64,000 nt of DNA from Xanthomonas campestris pv. badrii (GTDB lineage Bacteria > Pseudomonadota > Gammaproteobacteria > Xanthomonadales > Xanthomonadaceae). The notes beneath the pieces were generated by a model. It did no database searches. It saw only the letters and a program-made list of their open reading frames with translations, and had not been told where the DNA came from. The stretch is taken from positions 4,657,501-4,721,500 of the forward strand of contig NZ_CP051651.1 in NCBI RefSeq assembly GCF_012848175.1, written 5' to 3'. This document shows positions 16,302 through 25,950 of the stretch, one piece after another; within the stretch, counting starts at the first letter, position 1, and the number at the start of each line of letters is the position of its first letter. The position numbers and the translations under genes are program-made.

Positions 16302-17639
16302 TCACTGCTTGGTCAGCGCACCCCAACCGCCGCGCGGCGACATGTCGTCCATGTTCCAGTCCGCCTCATCGAACACCCGTCTGGTTTCCGCGCGAATCGG
16401 GTAGCCGCTGGAATCGGCTTCCGAATCCACGATCAGACCCCGGTTCTCGGCGACATCGGACAGGATCTTGTAGTCGATCGGATCGCGGTCCCACGGCCGT
16501 GCGCCCACCGTGGCATAGACCAGCCCCTCCACCTGGGTGGCCGGAAGCGGTGTGACGTCCGGCGGTAGATAGGGCTGCCGCATGGTGATCAGCCTTGCCG
16601 ACGCGGTGTAGCGGCCAATCAACGGCAATGCAGTGCCGTGCTGATCCTGGGCGATGTTGTCGCGTAGATGCAGTTGGACATCGCCGACCCCGCCCAGGGT
16701 GAACAGCGGCAGGCCCGGCGCGGTGTCGAAACCGGCGCGGTAGACGTTGCCGATCACGCTGACAGTGCCACGTTGGTAGGCACGGCCGCTCCACTCGTGG
16801 GCGATCAGGTTGTAATGGATCGCGCGGCTGCCAGGGTTGTGGATCAGGTTGTTGACCATGGCCACGCGCGCCCCGCCCTTGATCAGCGGGTTGCGTTCCT
16901 GGTTTGAATCCAACAGGTTGCCGTAGAGCAGGATGCCATCGGCGTTGTCGTGGATCAGCACGCCCTTGGAATGCTCGCCCTTTTCGTGCACGGAATTGCG
17001 CAGTCCTTCGGCGAGGATGTTGTAGCTGAAGGTGACGCGGTTGGAGGTGCCCTGCCGCCATTGCTCCGGCCGGTCACCGGTGAAGCGGCGGCCCGATGCG
17101 GACAGATTCTCGTCGGTGGCCCAGGTGAGCGAGCAGTGATCGATGATGACGTCGTGGCCGCGCACGGTGAGCCCATCCACGCCGCCGCTGCGTGGCGGCT
17201 TGTCGTTTCCGCCTGGGCGCACCGCAATGTGCTGCACGATCGCGTCGTGGGTCGCGATCGTGATCGCGCCACGCACGAAGGTGATGCCGGGCGCCGGCGC
17301 GGTCTGCCCGGCGATGGTGAGGTTCGGGTTGCCGATCCGCAGCGATTCGCCCTGCAGGTCGATCACCCCGCCCACTTCGAACACCACGATTCTCGGCCCG
17401 GTCGCCGACACGGCTTCGGCGAAGGAGCCAGGGCCGTCGGCTGCGAGAGTGGTGACACGGATGAGCCGTCCACCCCGTCCTCCAACGGTCTCTGCGGCCC
17501 AACCCTTGACCGCGTGCGCGGGCATGACGGCCAAGCCGGTCGCGGGCGCGGCAGCCAGCACCGGAACCGAGACGACAAGCGCGGCAGCGAGCGCCGGCGC
17601 GATGAGCAGGCGAACCGGCCGCCGCAACAGGTGGATCAT
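16302..17639 (-). CDS. Secreted pectate-lyase-like (PL1-type) right-handed beta-helix protein
   Basis: The ATG at 17639 follows a good ribosome site (GGAGG) and gives a signal peptide (LLIAPALAAALVVSVPVLAAA). The roughly 445-residue protein shows the family blocks VTTLAADGPGSFAEAV, RIVVFEVGGVIDL, NLTIAGQTAPAPGITF, GVDGLTVRGHDVIIDHCSLTW, and NRVTFSYNILAEGL, typical of pectate-lyase superfamily beta-helices. The role would be beta-elimination of polygalacturonan or a related acidic glycan outside the cell. It is the third gene of a minus-strand run after two DUF1593 genes, and its start lies within 42 bases of the upstream coding end. The exact substrate is not known. Confidence 0.85.
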   Translation of the reverse strand: MIHLLRRPVRLLIAPALAAALVVSVPVLAAAPATGLAVMPAHAVKGWAAETVGGRGGRLIRVTTLAADGPGSFAEAVSATGPRIVVFEVGGVIDLQGESLRIGNPNLTIAGQTAPAPGITFVRGAITIATHDAIVQHIAVRPGGNDKPPRSGGVDGLTVRGHDVIIDHCSLTWATDENLSASGRRFTGDRPEQWRQGTSNRVTFSYNILAEGLRNSVHEKGEHSKGVLIHDNADGILLYGNLLDSNQERNPLIKGGARVAMVNNLIHNPGSRAIHYNLIAHEWSGRAYQRGTVSVIGNVYRAGFDTAPGLPLFTLGGVGDVQLHLRDNIAQDQHGTALPLIGRYTASARLITMRQPYLPPDVTPLPATQVEGLVYATVGARPWDRDPIDYKILSDVAENRGLIVDSEADSSGYPIRAETRRVFDEADWNMDDMSPRGGWGALTKQ

Positions 17640-17680
17640 CAGACCTCCGTAAACTTGATCGAGAGGGGAACGGCCGCCGT

Positions 17681-19012
17681 TCATGCGCGGCCGGCGGCGC
17701 TTGCCGGTGCCGCGCAACGCTGCAAGCGCCTGGCGAAATCCTCGAGGATCTGGCGGCGCCAGATGCTGACCGTGCGCGCGCCATGATGCTGGCCCTCGGC
17801 CAGGTGCGGTGCCGGATCATCGGTCCACCAGTTCGGCCACCGGGCCGATGGCGTCGCGGCGACGTCCGCCAGCGGTGCCACCGAAGTGAAGCGTGCGGTC
17901 CGGCCGTCGAGTTCGGACAGATCGCTGCGTAGATCGCACTGGTAGACCTTCGCCTCGCGCGGCGAGCATCGGAAGCGCATGGCCTGCCCGTCCCAGTAGC
18001 CCGGGATCTGCTGGTTGTCGATCGTCATGATGGCCTGCGGCCGCGGCTGACGCGTACTCACCGGCAGGACCCACTCCATCACCCCGAATAACTCGATACG
18101 GTCCTCCGGTGTGGTCAGGCGCCTGTGCCGCACATACGGGCGGTCCCAGGCCCGGACGAAGGCGCCGCCCCAGCCCGGACCGGCCGGATCCGATGGCTCG
18201 CCGTGAAGGAGCCAGCCGACCGACGGCGAATCCCCCATCTTGATGGTGCCCTGCAGATGGGTCGCAAAGTACTGGCCGAGCGCGCCATGCCCGGCCACAT
18301 GCTGCTGCACGAAGCCTGTGTTGCCCCATTCACCGGCTTGCTCCCCTCCAACGAACCATCCGCGGTACGTGGCATTGGCCTCGATGATCCACAGGTCGGG
18401 ATGGTGTTGGACGATGTACTGGTAGGCATCGACCGACCACTTCTTGTTGGGGCCACCGATAAAGTAGACGCGGAGTTTGGGCAGGATGTCCGGCGCGTCG
18501 TGCAGCGCCTGTGCCAGATCGTCGATGCCGCCCCAGACCAGGACATGCAACGGCCGCGCGTCAGGCGCACGGGCCCGCTCGACCAGCCAGCGCGAGCCTT
18601 CGGTCGATTCGCCCACCGCCTGGTAGCCCAGCCCATCGTAGGCTCCCTGCTTGGTGATCGCCCGCAATCGCTCGGGCGTTGGATAGCGCCGGGAATGGGT
18701 GCGCAAGTTCGGAAAGTCCTTGGCATATTCATCGATGACGCCAAGGATGTCCTGTTTGCGTCCGTCGCCGAACGGTGAGGAGATCAGGCCTTCCAGATCC
18801 AGCGCATCGGAGGCCAGGAGCAAGTGCACCATCGACTGGAAATCGTCCGGATCGGTGCCCCCGATGTCGGTGGAGACCACGACGCGGTGCAGGCCGGCCT
18901 GCGATGCGGTGCCGGACGGCAGCCGCCGTGCAGCGCTTGCGTACAGCGGTCCCAGCGCCAGAGCCAGCGCGCCAATGCACACCTGGCGACGCCTGTGCGA
19001 ATGCTCGGTCAT
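17681..19012 (-). CDS. DUF1593 (nucleoside-hydrolase-like) exported protein, second copy
   Basis: The 443-residue protein begins MTEHSHRRRQVCIGALALAL, an Arg-rich start before a hydrophobic core that may be a Tat-type signal. The domain start VVSTDIGGTDPDDFQSMVH resembles the metal-binding aspartate loop of nucleoside hydrolases (D-x-D-P-G-x-D-D). Further DUF1593 landmarks are LHVLVWGGIDDLAQAL, LRVYFIGGPNKKWS and WLLHGEPSDPAGPGWGG. It lies between a paralogue and the pectate-lyase-like gene, implying a role in handling a plant cell wall glycan. Bacterial members have been called cellulose-binding or glycosidase-like; no activity is firmly established. Confidence 0.85.
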   Translation of the reverse strand: MTEHSHRRRQVCIGALALALGPLYASAARRLPSGTASQAGLHRVVVSTDIGGTDPDDFQSMVHLLLASDALDLEGLISSPFGDGRKQDILGVIDEYAKDFPNLRTHSRRYPTPERLRAITKQGAYDGLGYQAVGESTEGSRWLVERARAPDARPLHVLVWGGIDDLAQALHDAPDILPKLRVYFIGGPNKKWSVDAYQYIVQHHPDLWIIEANATYRGWFVGGEQAGEWGNTGFVQQHVAGHGALGQYFATHLQGTIKMGDSPSVGWLLHGEPSDPAGPGWGGAFVRAWDRPYVRHRRLTTPEDRIELFGVMEWVLPVSTRQPRPQAIMTIDNQQIPGYWDGQAMRFRCSPREAKVYQCDLRSDLSELDGRTARFTSVAPLADVAATPSARWPNWWTDDPAPHLAEGQHHGARTVSIWRRQILEDFARRLQRCAAPASAAGRA

Positions 19013-19076
19013 TGTGGGGTCCTCATGCCTGATGGTGTCTGCCCGATGGCTCCAAGCGGCAACGCGCTCCTGCGGC

Positions 19077-20534
19077 TCACGGCACGACGTCGATGATCAC
19101 GCGCCGGTAGCGGGTCAGCCGCGGCGTGCCGTGGTCGGTGACGGCCAGGATCACGTGCATGCTGCCGTAGCGGGCCGGCATCAGGCGGTTGCCTTTCACC
19201 GTCAGCCAGGCCCTGGCCTGGTCTGCGTCGTGGATCTGGTGACGCTCGCCGCTGTCGGAGCTCATCATCCCGCGGGTGCCGGCTTCCTGGTAGACGAACC
19301 ACGCGTAGGACAGCGCGTCCCCGTCCGGATCGCTGGACGCGGTGGCGCCCAGGTCCACCCGCTCGCCGGCCCTGGCGGTGATGTGGGCCGGATGGTCCAG
19401 CTTCGGCACCGGCGGATGATTGGCCTGGGCATAAGGCTTGATGGTCCAGTCCATGCGTGCGGCGAAATCGTTCTGCATGGCCTCGCGCCAGCGCCACACC
19501 GTTGCGTGGTTGCTGGTGTGCCATGCGCCGTCATGGCCCAGTACCTCATCCTGGACATTGGTCCAGATCGGCCGGGTTTCCGGCGCATAGAACCACTTCT
19601 CGGTGCGTGGCTGGTACAGCTCGTAACGTCCGCCCCAACCTCCCCATTCCGGATGGTCCGGATCGCTCAGGCCGTTGTCGACCAGGTTGAGGAAGGCGGG
19701 AGTATCGCCCTCCATCTGGAACTCCCAGGCCGGATACGCCGCCCCCAGCGGGCCCTTGGAGCGGATGTGGCGGCGCAGCCATTCGTTGGACACCCACGCG
19801 GGGTCCGGCCCGCTGAAGCGCCCGTGGAAGGTATCGCCGCTGATACCGATCCAGGTGGAATCATGGAAGCTCACCCCGGGGCTGACGATGTAATGCAGCT
19901 CCGGGAACTGGTTGCGGATCCAGGGGCCGGTGTCGTCCTGGTCGGAAATGGCGTAGACACGCAGCTTGGCGACGAAGGCAGCGAGCTCGCGCTTGGAGCG
20001 TGTCTGTCGCACCGTCCACAACGCCTGCGCCAGCACCCCAGGCCCCCCCCAGACCGAGACCCACAGAGGTCGTGGATCGAGCCGGTCGACCTCGCGGATC
20101 AGCGCCTGCGAGCCCGCGGAGGCGTGCGCCTTGCCCAATTGTTCGATCGCATCGCGGGCCGGGCCGGACCAGATGCGCTGCTCGAGATGCGCCTGGCTGG
20201 GGTATCCGGGCTCGTGCAGCTCCAGGTTGTCGCGGACCTTGCCGTAGGCCTGCACGATCTGGTGGAGATATTCCGGATAGACGCCGCGGCTGTTGCCTGT
20301 CGCGACCATCCCTTCGATGTCGATCTGATTGGAGTAGGTCATCAACCGGACCAGCGACATCCTGTCGTCGGGATCGTTACCGATATCGGTCAATACGAAG
20401 ATGCGCGGCTTGTGCGCGCGCGCGTCGGGCACCGGTTCGCTCCGGCGCGCTGCAGGCGCAGGTGTCGTCATGGCATCGGTGGCCGGCCAGGCCAGGCCAA
20501 ACAGCAACCCGCAGCGAAGGACAATCGAGAGCAT
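19077..20534 (-). CDS. DUF1593 (nucleoside-hydrolase-like) exported protein, first copy
   Basis: The start MLSIVLRCGLLFGLAWPATD gives a signal peptide and about 485 residues. FVLTDIGNDPDDRMSLVRLM matches the metal-binding aspartate loop. LWVSVWGGPGVLAQALWTV, LRVYAISDQDDTGPWIR and PEWGGWGGRYELYQP follow the same order as in the neighbouring paralogue, but overall similarity is low, so the pair is an old duplication. The C-terminal part (HPAHITARAGERVDLGATAS) looks like an Ig-like or PKD-type beta domain with the typical DPDGDALSYAWFVY motif. It is the first gene of the operon behind a LacI-type operator. The substrate is unknown. Confidence 0.85.
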   Translation of the reverse strand: MLSIVLRCGLLFGLAWPATDAMTTPAPAARRSEPVPDARAHKPRIFVLTDIGNDPDDRMSLVRLMTYSNQIDIEGMVATGNSRGVYPEYLHQIVQAYGKVRDNLELHEPGYPSQAHLEQRIWSGPARDAIEQLGKAHASAGSQALIREVDRLDPRPLWVSVWGGPGVLAQALWTVRQTRSKRELAAFVAKLRVYAISDQDDTGPWIRNQFPELHYIVSPGVSFHDSTWIGISGDTFHGRFSGPDPAWVSNEWLRRHIRSKGPLGAAYPAWEFQMEGDTPAFLNLVDNGLSDPDHPEWGGWGGRYELYQPRTEKWFYAPETRPIWTNVQDEVLGHDGAWHTSNHATVWRWREAMQNDFAARMDWTIKPYAQANHPPVPKLDHPAHITARAGERVDLGATASSDPDGDALSYAWFVYQEAGTRGMMSSDSGERHQIHDADQARAWLTVKGNRLMPARYGSMHVILAVTDHGTPRLTRYRRVIIDVVP

Positions 20535-20562
20535 GGAGACAGTCACGCGATGGAATGAAAGG

Positions 20563-20604
20563 TTGATACCGGTGTCAATATATAAAGTGCGCACTGTCCA
20601 GCAA
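20563..20604 (-). promoter_or_regulatory. Promoter with overlapping LacI-type operator for the DUF1593/pectate-lyase operon
   Basis: On the minus strand TTGCTG (20604-20599) and TATATT (20582-20577) are separated by 16 bases, a plausible sigma-70 promoter. The 16-base near-palindrome TTGACACCGGTATCAA (20578-20563) overlaps the -10 and the expected start site. A CG-centred palindrome of this type is characteristic of LacI-family repressors. A more degenerate relative, ATGACACCGATGGTCAT, lies at 20652-20668. The regulator is not in the window. Confidence 0.65.
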
Positions 20605-20979
20605 ATCCCTTGAATTCTCCGGGGAACCTGCCAGGTCGACGGTTTTGCGATATGACACCGATGGTCATTGACGGTATCACCCACGCCTCATCGCTGCATC
20701 TTGCGGCGCAGCAGTGGTGATCCGGATCGGGGCCCGCGCATTGCACGATGCGCCTGGCGGGCTTCGACCGCGCCGGGTGGGATGTCCCGACAGGGGTGCG
20801 GACCCATCGAGCTGGCGACATGGTCGGCACCCCCGGTACCCGGACCATGCAGGGCGATCGTGCGAGGCGTTCTCGTCCTGGGCCGCGCGCAGATGAGCCG
20901 CCCACACCCCGCGCCGGTTCGGTAGGCCGCGCACGCCGTGCGATCCTATGCCTGGCGTTCCAACGGACACGATGACCCC
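20605..20979. other. Intergenic region between divergent operon and AEC transporter
   Basis: Apart from the promoter/operator described separately and the degenerate palindrome at 20652-20668, I see no gene or clear RNA element. The region presumably carries promoters for both directions. Confidence 0.5.
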
Positions 20980-21897
20980 ATGGCGGTGGATGCATTTGCG
21001 TTGATCCTGGCGATGCTGGGGCTTGGCCTGGTGTTCGCGCGGCTCAAGGTGTTGCCGGACAACAGCGCCGATGTGCTCAACCGCATCGTGTTGTACATCT
21101 GCCTGCCGGCGTCGGTACTGACCTATGTGCCGCGGCTGCATCTGGATGCCTCGCTGGGCGGGGTGATCGCCACGCCCTGGCTGTTGACCGCACTGATCGT
21201 GCCGCTGCTGTGGGGCTGCAGCCGCCTGCTGCGCATCGGCCGCGCCGAGTACGCCGCCTTGCTGATGTGCGTGGTGTTCACCAACTCCAGCTTCATCGGG
21301 TTTCCGATGGTGCGCGCCATGCTCGGCGACCGGGCATTGCCCTATGCGGTGGTCTACGACCAGTTCGGTACCTTCGTGCTGCTGTCCACCGTTGGCCTGT
21401 ACGTGCTGGCCCGGTACAGCGGCGACGCCCCGCCCACTGCCAGGACCATTCTTGCCCGGGTGCTGAAATTCCCGCCGCTGTGGGCACTGCTGTTCGCGCT
21501 GACCCTGATGCCCGAGCAGCCGCCGGCCTGGATCGGCTCGGGCCTGAAGAGCCTGGCCGACGCCATGCTGCCGCTGGTGATGCTGGCGGTGGGCTTTTCG
21601 CTGCAACTGCGCCTGCCGGCCGACGAGCTCAAGCCGCTGGCGCTGGGCCTGGTCTTCAAGCTGGCGGTGATGCCGATCCTGGCGCTGCCGCTGTCCTGGG
21701 CGCTGGGCCTGCACGGGCTGATGCTGCAGACCAATGTGCTCGAATCGGCCATGCCCACCATGATCACCGCCGCCGCGCTGGCCATCTCGCACCGGCTGGC
21801 GCCGCGTCTGGCCGCCGCGATGGTCGGCTACAGCATCCTGCTGTCGCTGCTGACCTTGCCTGCCTGGTCCTGGCTGCTGGCGCGGCTGGTGGCGTGA
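20980..21897 (+). CDS. AEC-family (auxin efflux carrier-like) membrane transporter
   Basis: The ATG at 20980 (MAVDAFALILAMLGLGLVFA) gives 305 residues with about ten hydrophobic helices. Features of the AEC/PIN-like family are the N-terminal LNRIVLYICLPASVLTYVP, the mid-protein VVFTNSSFIGFPMV with conserved Asn and Pro, and a C-terminal LESAMPTMITAAALA. Bacterial members export malonate or other organic anions or amino acid derivatives; the substrate here is unknown. It is a single gene, divergent from the glycan operon. Confidence 0.88.
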   Translation: MAVDAFALILAMLGLGLVFARLKVLPDNSADVLNRIVLYICLPASVLTYVPRLHLDASLGGVIATPWLLTALIVPLLWGCSRLLRIGRAEYAALLMCVVFTNSSFIGFPMVRAMLGDRALPYAVVYDQFGTFVLLSTVGLYVLARYSGDAPPTARTILARVLKFPPLWALLFALTLMPEQPPAWIGSGLKSLADAMLPLVMLAVGFSLQLRLPADELKPLALGLVFKLAVMPILALPLSWALGLHGLMLQTNVLESAMPTMITAAALAISHRLAPRLAAAMVGYSILLSLLTLPAWSWLLARLVA

Positions 21898-22222
21898 GCG
21901 GAGCGTGCGCTCACGGCCACGGACCGCGCGCAGTGCTGCGGCTGCCCGCCTGACGCGCGGACGTCGCGCTGTCGCCACGCCTCGTCGGATGCTGCATTGC
22001 AATGACTGCACCGCGCCGGCCATGCGCGGCCACACCACGCACGGCGGTTGGTCCAACGCAGGGCCTGTGTGCGCGACGCTCGCCACAGCGGCATCGGTCT
22101 GCCCGGCGCATGTGCTGCGGCTTCGCGCGCGCACGCTCGATCGTGGCGTTTAACGCGTTTCGACTACTTCCTCACCTTGTCGCGGTGTACGCTGCCGGCC
22201 AGCTCCCGGAAGCGAGGCGTGC
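21898..22222. other. Intergenic stretch, no feature recognised
   Basis: About 325 GC-rich bases between the AEC transporter and parA. Short open frames exist on both strands, but none has a ribosome site or recognisable protein. The end of the stretch must carry the promoter of the parA run. Confidence 0.4.
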
Positions 22223-22855
22223 ATGAAGACAGTCCTGGTGGCCGCCTCCAAAGGCGGCGTCGGCAAGACCACGATCGCCACCAATCTGGCCGCACATGCG
22301 GCGTTGCAGGGCCAGCGCACCGTACTGGCCGATGCCGATCCACAGGGCTCGTCCACGCGTTGGGCGCAGCGCCGGGCCAGTCTGGACAGCGCGGTATTGC
22401 CGATCGATGCCAGCAAACGCCGCAACTGGCAGGCCGCGCTGCCCGAGGGCACCGATACGCTGATCATCGATGCGCCGGCCGGTGCCATGGCGGACGACCT
22501 GGGCGGTTTCCTGGACCATGTCGATGCCATCGTGGTGCCGGTGCTGTCCTCGGCGCTGGATATCGAAGCGGTGGTGGGCTTTCTCAACACGCTGGCCAAG
22601 GTGCCGCGCGTGCACCAGCGCAAGTTGCCGGTGGGCCTGGTGCTCAACCGCGCCCGCCCATGGACCCAGACCTCGCAACAGGCCGCCGACATGATCGGCA
22701 GCTGGCCGTATCCGCTGGTGGCCCAATTGCGCGACACCCAGGCCTACGTGGTCATGGCCGGGTTGGGGCGCAGCTTGTTCGACTACCGCTCGGCGCAGGT
22801 GCGCGACCATCAACAGGACTGGGAGCCGCTGTTGAAGTGGCTCAAGAAGTCCTAG
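22223..22855 (+). CDS. ParA/MinD-family P-loop ATPase (orphan)
   Basis: This 210-residue ParA-like protein has the deviant Walker A KGGVGKTT at residues 11-18, the switch region [11 protein letters not shown], and a second motif LIIDAPAG. It has no N-terminal helix-turn-helix, as in short chromosomal or accessory ParA proteins. No parB gene or parS-like site was seen nearby; the next gene, sixA, starts 16 bases downstream. Orphan ParAs position chemotaxis arrays, carboxysomes or secretion machines, so a partner elsewhere is likely. The function in this locus is not deducible. Confidence 0.88.
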   Translation: MKTVLVAASKGGVGKTTIATNLAAHAALQGQRTVLADADPQGSSTRWAQRRASLDSAVLPIDASKRRNWQAALPEGTDTLIIDAPAGAMADDLGGFLDHVDAIVVPVLSSALDIEAVVGFLNTLAKVPRVHQRKLPVGLVLNRARPWTQTSQQAADMIGSWPYPLVAQLRDTQAYVVMAGLGRSLFDYRSAQVRDHQQDWEPLLKWLKKS

Positions 22856-22870
22856 AACCGGAAAGTTCCC

Positions 22871-23347
22871 ATGCGCGAATTGATCTTGTTGCGACACGCC
22901 CATGCCGAGCCGGCCGATACCGGCCAGGCCGATTTCGATCGTCCGCTGTCGCCGCACGGCATCGCCGAGGCCGAGGCGGCCGGGCGCTGGCTGCGCGAAC
23001 AGCGGCTGGTGCCGGACCGGGTGCTGTGCTCGCCGGCCCGGCGCGCGCGCGAAACCCTGGAGGCGGTGCTCGAACTCACCGGCTATATCGAACAACGCCT
23101 GGACGAACGCATCTACGAAGCCACCCCCGGCACGCTGGCCAGCCTGGTGGACGAGCACCGCGAGGCCGAGCGTCTGTTGCTGGTCGGCCACAACCCCGGC
23201 CTGGAGCGGCTGGCGGCGTTGATGCACAGCGGCCAGACCGGCGATTACCGCGGTATGCCGACGGCCTCCATCGCACTGCTGGCGCTGCCGCTGGAGGCCA
23301 CCATCGAGCCGGGCATCGCCCGCCTGACCGCCTTCTGGTGGCCTTGA
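22871..23347 (+). CDS. sixA: SixA-type phosphohistidine phosphatase
   Basis: This small histidine-phosphatase-superfamily protein has 158 residues. The catalytic motif is LLRHAHAE (Arg8-His9), with CSPARRARETLEA contributing the second arginine and LLVGHNPGLERL the second histidine. SixA removes phosphate from phosphohistidine in phosphorelay (HPt) or nitrogen-PTS proteins. Length and motif order match SixA. It lies between parA and yceI with short gaps, in a run of same-strand genes that may be cotranscribed. The natural substrate in this bacterium is unknown. Confidence 0.9.
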   Translation: MRELILLRHAHAEPADTGQADFDRPLSPHGIAEAEAAGRWLREQRLVPDRVLCSPARRARETLEAVLELTGYIEQRLDERIYEATPGTLASLVDEHREAERLLLVGHNPGLERLAALMHSGQTGDYRGMPTASIALLALPLEATIEPGIARLTAFWWP

Positions 23348-23350
23348 TCC

Positions 23351-23923
23351 GTGTCATCGTCGCTGCGCTGGTTGGCCTGGCTCGCGCTCTGGGTCACGCT
23401 CCCCTGCCTGGCGCAGCAGAAGGTGTATTCCATCGACCCGGCGCAATCGCGCTTCGGATTCGAGATCAGAACCCGCTTCGGCATGAAGATCGAGGGGTTC
23501 TTCCCACGCTTTCGCGGTGAGCTGGTCGAGCTGCCGGACAAGCGCCTGCAGGTGCGCTTCCGCCTGGACGCCACCCAGGTGGAGATTCCCGGCAAGGACC
23601 GCTACACCAGCTGGATGCGCGGCCAGGACTTCTTCGACGTGGCGCGCTACCCGGTGGTGGAATTCGAGTCGCTGCCTTACACCGAAGAGGTGGTCAAACA
23701 GGGCGGCGAAATCACCGGCAACCTGACCATTCGCGGAATCACCCACATCGAGACCCTGCATGTGGCGCCAGCTGAATGCGCACGCCCGGGCTATGATTGC
23801 GACGTGATCAGCCGAGGGACGGTCCTGCGTGGACGTTACGGAATGAATGCGTGGCAGATGGCCCTGGGCGACAGGGTGACGTTCATTCTGCGTGGGCGGC
23901 TGCAGGAGGCGCGGCGCCCGTGA
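23351..23923 (+). CDS. YceI-family periplasmic lipid-binding-like protein
   Basis: The GTG at 23351, three bases after the sixA stop, gives a 190-residue protein with a signal peptide (WLAWLALWVTLPCLAQQ). The mature part shows the YceI lipocalin-like beta-barrel pattern: YSIDPAQSRFGFEI, GFFPRFRGELVEL, RYPVVEFES, and GNLTIRGITHIETL. The family binds polyisoprenoid-like lipids in structures, but its role is not settled. Its stop overlaps the GTG of the phospholipase D gene, so the pair is translationally coupled. Confidence 0.88.
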   Translation: MSSSLRWLAWLALWVTLPCLAQQKVYSIDPAQSRFGFEIRTRFGMKIEGFFPRFRGELVELPDKRLQVRFRLDATQVEIPGKDRYTSWMRGQDFFDVARYPVVEFESLPYTEEVVKQGGEITGNLTIRGITHIETLHVAPAECARPGYDCDVISRGTVLRGRYGMNAWQMALGDRVTFILRGRLQEARRP

Positions 23924-25950
23924 AGTCCCTGTCCAGGGCGCTGGTGCTGGCAACGCTGTTGCTCGGCACGGGATGCGCCGGCCTGTCGCAAACCGAGCGC
24001 AACCGCGCGGCCGGTGTCGCCGCCGCCGCACGCAGCACCGTGGTGGAGTGCACCCAGGCCAATCACTGCGCCCAGCCTTCGCCGTTGCGCGCGCTGGGCG
24101 GGCAGGCCATCACTGCCTCCACGCCGGCGGTGCCGCGGCACTACGCCACCATCGTCGACCATGGCGAAGAATCGCTGGTGGCGCGGCTCAACCTGATCCG
24201 CAGTGCCACCCGCAGCATCGACCTGCAGACCTACATCTTCGACAAGGACGACAGCGCCCGCATGGTGCTGGATGCCTTGACCGACGCTGCCAGGCGCGGG
24301 GTCAAGGTGCGCATCCTGATCGACCAGCTCTCGGCGATCGCCGACCTGCAGATCCTCGGCGCGCTCGCCAGCAGCCATGAAAACCTGCAGCTGCGCATCT
24401 ACAACCCCACCTTCGGCAAGGTCAAACTCAATTACTTCGACTACGCCGGCAGCGTGCTGTGCTGTTTCCGGCGCTTCAACCAGCGCATGCACAACAAGCT
24501 GCTGGTGGTGGACGACGTGCTGGGCGTGGTGGGCGGGCGCAATTACCAGGACGACTATTACGACTGGGACAGCGAGTACAACTTCCGCGACCGCGACGTC
24601 ATCCTGGCCGGGCCGGAGGTGCGCGCCATGGCCGCCAACTTCGATGCGTTCTGGCGCGCGCGGCGCAGCGTGCCGGCCGAACGCCTGAACGATGTGGGCC
24701 GGCTGCTGCTGGAGCAGGGCGCGCCGCAGATGCCGCCGGTGCAGTTCCGGCGCCCGGACCGGGTGGCGCGGGTGGACCAGGAGGCGCGCGATCCGCAATT
24801 CGTGCGCGATGCCTTCGTCACTCCGGCCATGCCGGTGCAGCGTGTGCTGTACGTGGCCGACCTGCCGCAGAAGCATCGCCGGGAGCACGCCTCCAGGGCC
24901 GTCTCCACCGCGCCGGAGCTCGATGGCCTGATCGCCGGTGCGCAGCAGGAAGTGCTGTTGCAGACACCGTATCTGGTGTTGTCCGACCAGGCCCAGGCGA
25001 TCTTCCGCAGCTTGCGCAAACGTCCGCAGCCGCCGCGCATCGTGGTGTCCACCAATAGCCTGGCCGCCACCGACAACCCCATCGTGTATGCGCTGTCGTA
25101 CAAGTTCAAACGCCGCAACATGCGCGAGCTGGGCTTCAACGTCTACGAGTTCAAGCCATTTCCGCTGGATGCGCCGGTGGACTACGCCAACCTGGTGCCG
25201 GACCCGCTCAACCCTGCTTCCGAGACCAACGAAGACAGCCGCGGCAATCGCCTGATCGGTGGCAGCGCCGCCGGCAATGCGATGCGTGGCAGCAGTGGCA
25301 GTGGCAGTGGCGAAGGCGACGCAGCGCGGGCACCGGCGAGCACGCTGCGCGGCAGCAGCGGTGGCGGCCGTGCGCGCGGTGGCAGCGAGGTCGATCGTCG
25401 CGTGCTGCGTACCGAAACCCGGCCCTCGTTCCTGGGCACGCGCGCGGTCAACAAGCCGCTGCCGGTGACCCGTGCCGGCGCACGCATGGGCCTGCATGCC
25501 AAGTCGCTGGTGGTGGACCGCCGCATCGGGGTGATCGGCACGCACAACTTCGACCCGCGCAGCGAGAACTACAACACCGAAGCGGCGGTGGTGATCGACG
25601 ATGCGCGCTTTGCGCAGGCGCTGGCCGCCAGCATCGAGCGCGATATCAGCCCGGAAAACGCCTGGACCGTGGCCCCGCGCGAAAAACCGCCGGTGCTCAG
25701 CGGCCTGAACTACAGCGTGGGCAAGGTCTCCGAGGCCCTGCCGGTGCTGGATTTCTGGCCCTGGCGCTATGCCACCAACTACGAATTCCAACCCGGCCCG
25801 GGCTGCCCGTTCCCGCTCAAGCGGCAGGACCCGCAATTTCGCCAGTGCTATGTGGCGGTCGGCGATTTCCCCGAGGTCAACGTGGGGCCGAAGTGGCTGC
25901 TGGTGCGCATGCTCACCGCCTTCGGCGCCGGTCTGGTGCCGATTCTCTGA
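23920..25950 (+). CDS. Phospholipase D-family lipoprotein (cardiolipin synthase-like)
   Basis: The GTG at 23920 overlaps the yceI stop and gives about 676 residues, starting with a lipoprotein signal (LLLGTGC). Two HKD catalytic motifs are present: [18 protein letters not shown] and [20 protein letters not shown], each with downstream Asn and acidic residues, so the active site is complete. Between the two catalytic halves (codons near 25230-25390) is a low-complexity Gly/Ser/Arg/Ala insert (residues about 438-490) not expected in the family core. Likely activities are phosphatidyltransfer or phospholipid hydrolysis at the membrane. The insert may be a flexible linker. Confidence 0.88.
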   Translation: MKSLSRALVLATLLLGTGCAGLSQTERNRAAGVAAAARSTVVECTQANHCAQPSPLRALGGQAITASTPAVPRHYATIVDHGEESLVARLNLIRSATRSIDLQTYIFDKDDSARMVLDALTDAARRGVKVRILIDQLSAIADLQILGALASSHENLQLRIYNPTFGKVKLNYFDYAGSVLCCFRRFNQRMHNKLLVVDDVLGVVGGRNYQDDYYDWDSEYNFRDRDVILAGPEVRAMAANFDAFWRARRSVPAERLNDVGRLLLEQGAPQMPPVQFRRPDRVARVDQEARDPQFVRDAFVTPAMPVQRVLYVADLPQKHRREHASRAVSTAPELDGLIAGAQQEVLLQTPYLVLSDQAQAIFRSLRKRPQPPRIVVSTNSLAATDNPIVYALSYKFKRRNMRELGFNVYEFKPFPLDAPVDYANLVPDPLNPASETNEDSRGNRLIGGSAAGNAMRGSSGSGSGEGDAARAPASTLRGSSGGGRARGGSEVDRRVLRTETRPSFLGTRAVNKPLPVTRAGARMGLHAKSLVVDRRIGVIGTHNFDPRSENYNTEAAVVIDDARFAQALAASIERDISPENAWTVAPREKPPVLSGLNYSVGKVSEALPVLDFWPWRYATNYEFQPGPGCPFPLKRQDPQFRQCYVAVGDFPEVNVGPKWLLVRMLTAFGAGLVPIL

